7,620 nucleotides of DNA, taken from NCBI GenBank assembly GCA_036796215.1, contig DAIRDJ010000197.1, forward strand, positions 1 to 7,620, given 5' to 3'. Position 1 is the stretch's first letter. Every line of letters starts with the position of its first letter. Shown here piece after piece: positions 6,747 to 7,620 of this stretch. This DNA comes from SLRI01 sp036796215. Its GTDB lineage: Bacteria; Pseudomonadota; Alphaproteobacteria; Geminicoccales; Geminicoccaceae. The notes under the pieces are model-generated. The model did no database searches. It was not told where the DNA came from and was given only the letters and a program-made list of their open reading frames with translations. Position numbers and translations under genes: made by a program.

Positions 6747-6762
6747 GGTTGTCTTTCCCTGC

Positions 6763-7554
6763 TCAGATCGACCAGACGTCGCCGCAGACGGAAAGCGCCT
6801 GGCCGGTGACGTTCTTGCCCATGGGCGAGACCAGGAACAGCACCATGTTCGCGATGTCGTCCGCGGTCACCATGCGCTTCAAGGAAGTCTTCTCGAGATT
6901 GCGCGTCTTGACCTCGTCGAAGCTGAGCCCGAGCTTGTCCGCCTGGGCCTGGATCACCCGGTTGATGCGCGGCCCCTCGACGATCCCCGGCAGGATGGCG
7001 TTGACCCGGATCCCATGGCCGCCGAGTTCGATCGCCAGGCTTTTCGCCATGCCGACCACGGCCCATTTGGTGGCGGCATAGGGCAGTCGGTGGGCGAAGC
7101 CGAGCCTGCCTGCGACCGAGCTCAGCATGACGATGGCCCCATCCTGGCCCTCCTTCAGCAGCGGCACCGCTTCCCTGAGGGCGAAGAAATGCCCGGTCAT
7201 GTTGACGTCGACCGTTTCCTGCCAGGCGTCGGTCGAGATGTCCTCGACCGCGGCGGTGGGCCCGGCGATCCCGGCATTGTTGACGAGGAGATCGAGCCCG
7301 CCGAACTCTTCGCGCACGGCCTCGAACAGCCGGCCCATCCCGGCCTCGCTGCCGGCATCGGCGTGGACGGCGCGGTGGTCGGGGTGGGTGGCGCGAAAGT
7401 CGCCGAGGGCTGCCTCGTCGATGTCGCTGACGACGACGCGCGCACCGTGGGCGATCAGGGCATTGGCGATCGCCCGGCCGATGCCGGCGGCCCCGGCGGT
7501 GACGACACAGCGAAGCCCGGGCTTGATGCCGGAAATGCGTTGCTGTTCGCTCAT
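6763..7554 (-). CDS. SDR-family NAD(P)-dependent oxidoreductase
   Basis: A 263-residue classical short-chain dehydrogenase/reductase, normal length, single Rossmann domain, cytoplasmic. The cofactor loop is TAGAAGIG (19-26), with A20 where the first glycine of the TGxxxGxG motif usually stands, a common variant. D44 after strand 2 points to NAD(H). NNAG is at 92-95, and the catalytic tetrad is N118, S146, Y159 and K163 (YAATK). The C-terminal part has LPGIVEGPRI, then LKRMVTADDIANMVLFLVSP and ends GQALSVCGDVWSI; this ending resembles SDRs often annotated as sugar or 3-hydroxyacid dehydrogenases. Its substrate cannot be read off. In this operon it probably oxidises the imported compound, for example a sugar to a lactone or a secondary alcohol. 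ATG 7554 has GGGAGAAA nine bases upstream and overlaps the stop of the preceding gene by four bases (ATGA). It is followed after 16 bases by the CRYL1-like dehydrogenase. Confidence 0.92.
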   Translation of the reverse strand: MSEQQRISGIKPGLRCVVTAGAAGIGRAIANALIAHGARVVVSDIDEAALGDFRATHPDHRAVHADAGSEAGMGRLFEAVREEFGGLDLLVNNAGIAGPTAAVEDISTDAWQETVDVNMTGHFFALREAVPLLKEGQDGAIVMLSSVAGRLGFAHRLPYAATKWAVVGMAKSLAIELGGHGIRVNAILPGIVEGPRINRVIQAQADKLGLSFDEVKTRNLEKTSLKRMVTADDIANMVLFLVSPMGKNVTGQALSVCGDVWSI

Positions 7555-7620
7555 GATGTCGATTTCTCCCGCAAGGCTATGACGGCGGCCAGGACCACGA
7601 GGCCGAAGAGGATGATGCGC
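7551..7620 (-). CDS. C-terminal tail of a membrane protein, possibly an ABC-transporter permease (5' part outside window)
   Basis: Only 22 codons are visible. They read RIILFGLVVLAAVIALREK followed by Ser-Thr-Ser and a TGA that overlaps the SDR start codon as ATGA. The stretch is a continuous hydrophobic segment ending in charged residues, as at the C-terminus of a polytopic membrane protein. Sugar (RbsC-type) and branched-chain ABC permeases often end in a similar last helix, which would suit uptake of the pathway substrate. The reading is supported by the four-base overlap and by the frame staying open to the window edge. The permease identity is a guess from one helix. Confidence 0.5.
   Translation of the reverse strand, partial: RIILFGLVVLAAVIALREKSTS

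Noticed and set aside
5835..6809. 324-codon plus-strand open frame opposite the CRYL1-like dehydrogenase gene
   Set aside because: Same GC shadow pattern; it crosses the gene junction and has no recognisable domain.
1..7620. tRNA, rRNA, CRISPR array, insertion sequence or attachment site
   Set aside because: The window is almost wholly explained by coding genes; no repeat arrays, transposase motifs, flanking repeats or cloverleaf-like sequence were seen.

Overview
The window is very GC-rich, with third codon positions almost all G or C, and it is nearly fully coding. Protein style and gene content (a sulfotransferase, a two-subunit KorAB 2-oxoacid oxidoreductase, a DUF849/BKACE enzyme, an SMP-30 lactonase) suggest a high-GC alphaproteobacterium, perhaps of the Rhodospirillales type. 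This is inferred from resemblance only; there is no rRNA or other taxonomic marker here.

Left half, plus strand (1-3841). The window opens inside the C-terminal part of a sulfotransferase-family protein. A small MarR-family regulator follows. Next come korA (fused gamma-alpha subunit) and korB (beta subunit), only 4 bases apart, encoding a thiamine-diphosphate, 4Fe-4S 2-oxoacid:acceptor oxidoreductase, most likely a 2-oxoglutarate:ferredoxin oxidoreductase. The key TPP motif and the four cluster cysteines of KorB can be read directly. No ferredoxin partner lies in the window.

Middle (3842-3977). A 136-base gap separates the kor genes from a convergent operon. It starts with a near-perfect inverted repeat placed directly after the korB stop codon, probably a shared transcription stop (no T-tract) or a protein-binding palindrome.

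Right half, minus strand (3978-7620, read right to left). This is a tight operon: the tail of a membrane protein (probably a permease), whose stop overlaps the start of an SDR dehydrogenase; then a lambda-crystallin/L-gulonate-3-dehydrogenase-like enzyme; then a beta-keto acid cleavage enzyme (BKACE, DUF849), one base after the previous stop; then an SMP-30/gluconolactonase-type lactonase. Active-site residues are intact in all four enzymes. Together they look like a catabolic route: uptake, oxidation to a lactone or hydroxy acid, lactone opening, oxidation of a 3-hydroxy acid to a 3-keto acid, and acetyl-CoA-dependent cleavage to a CoA ester plus an acetoacetate-type product. The substrate cannot be read from the sequence, and this orphan pathway is the most interesting thing in the window.
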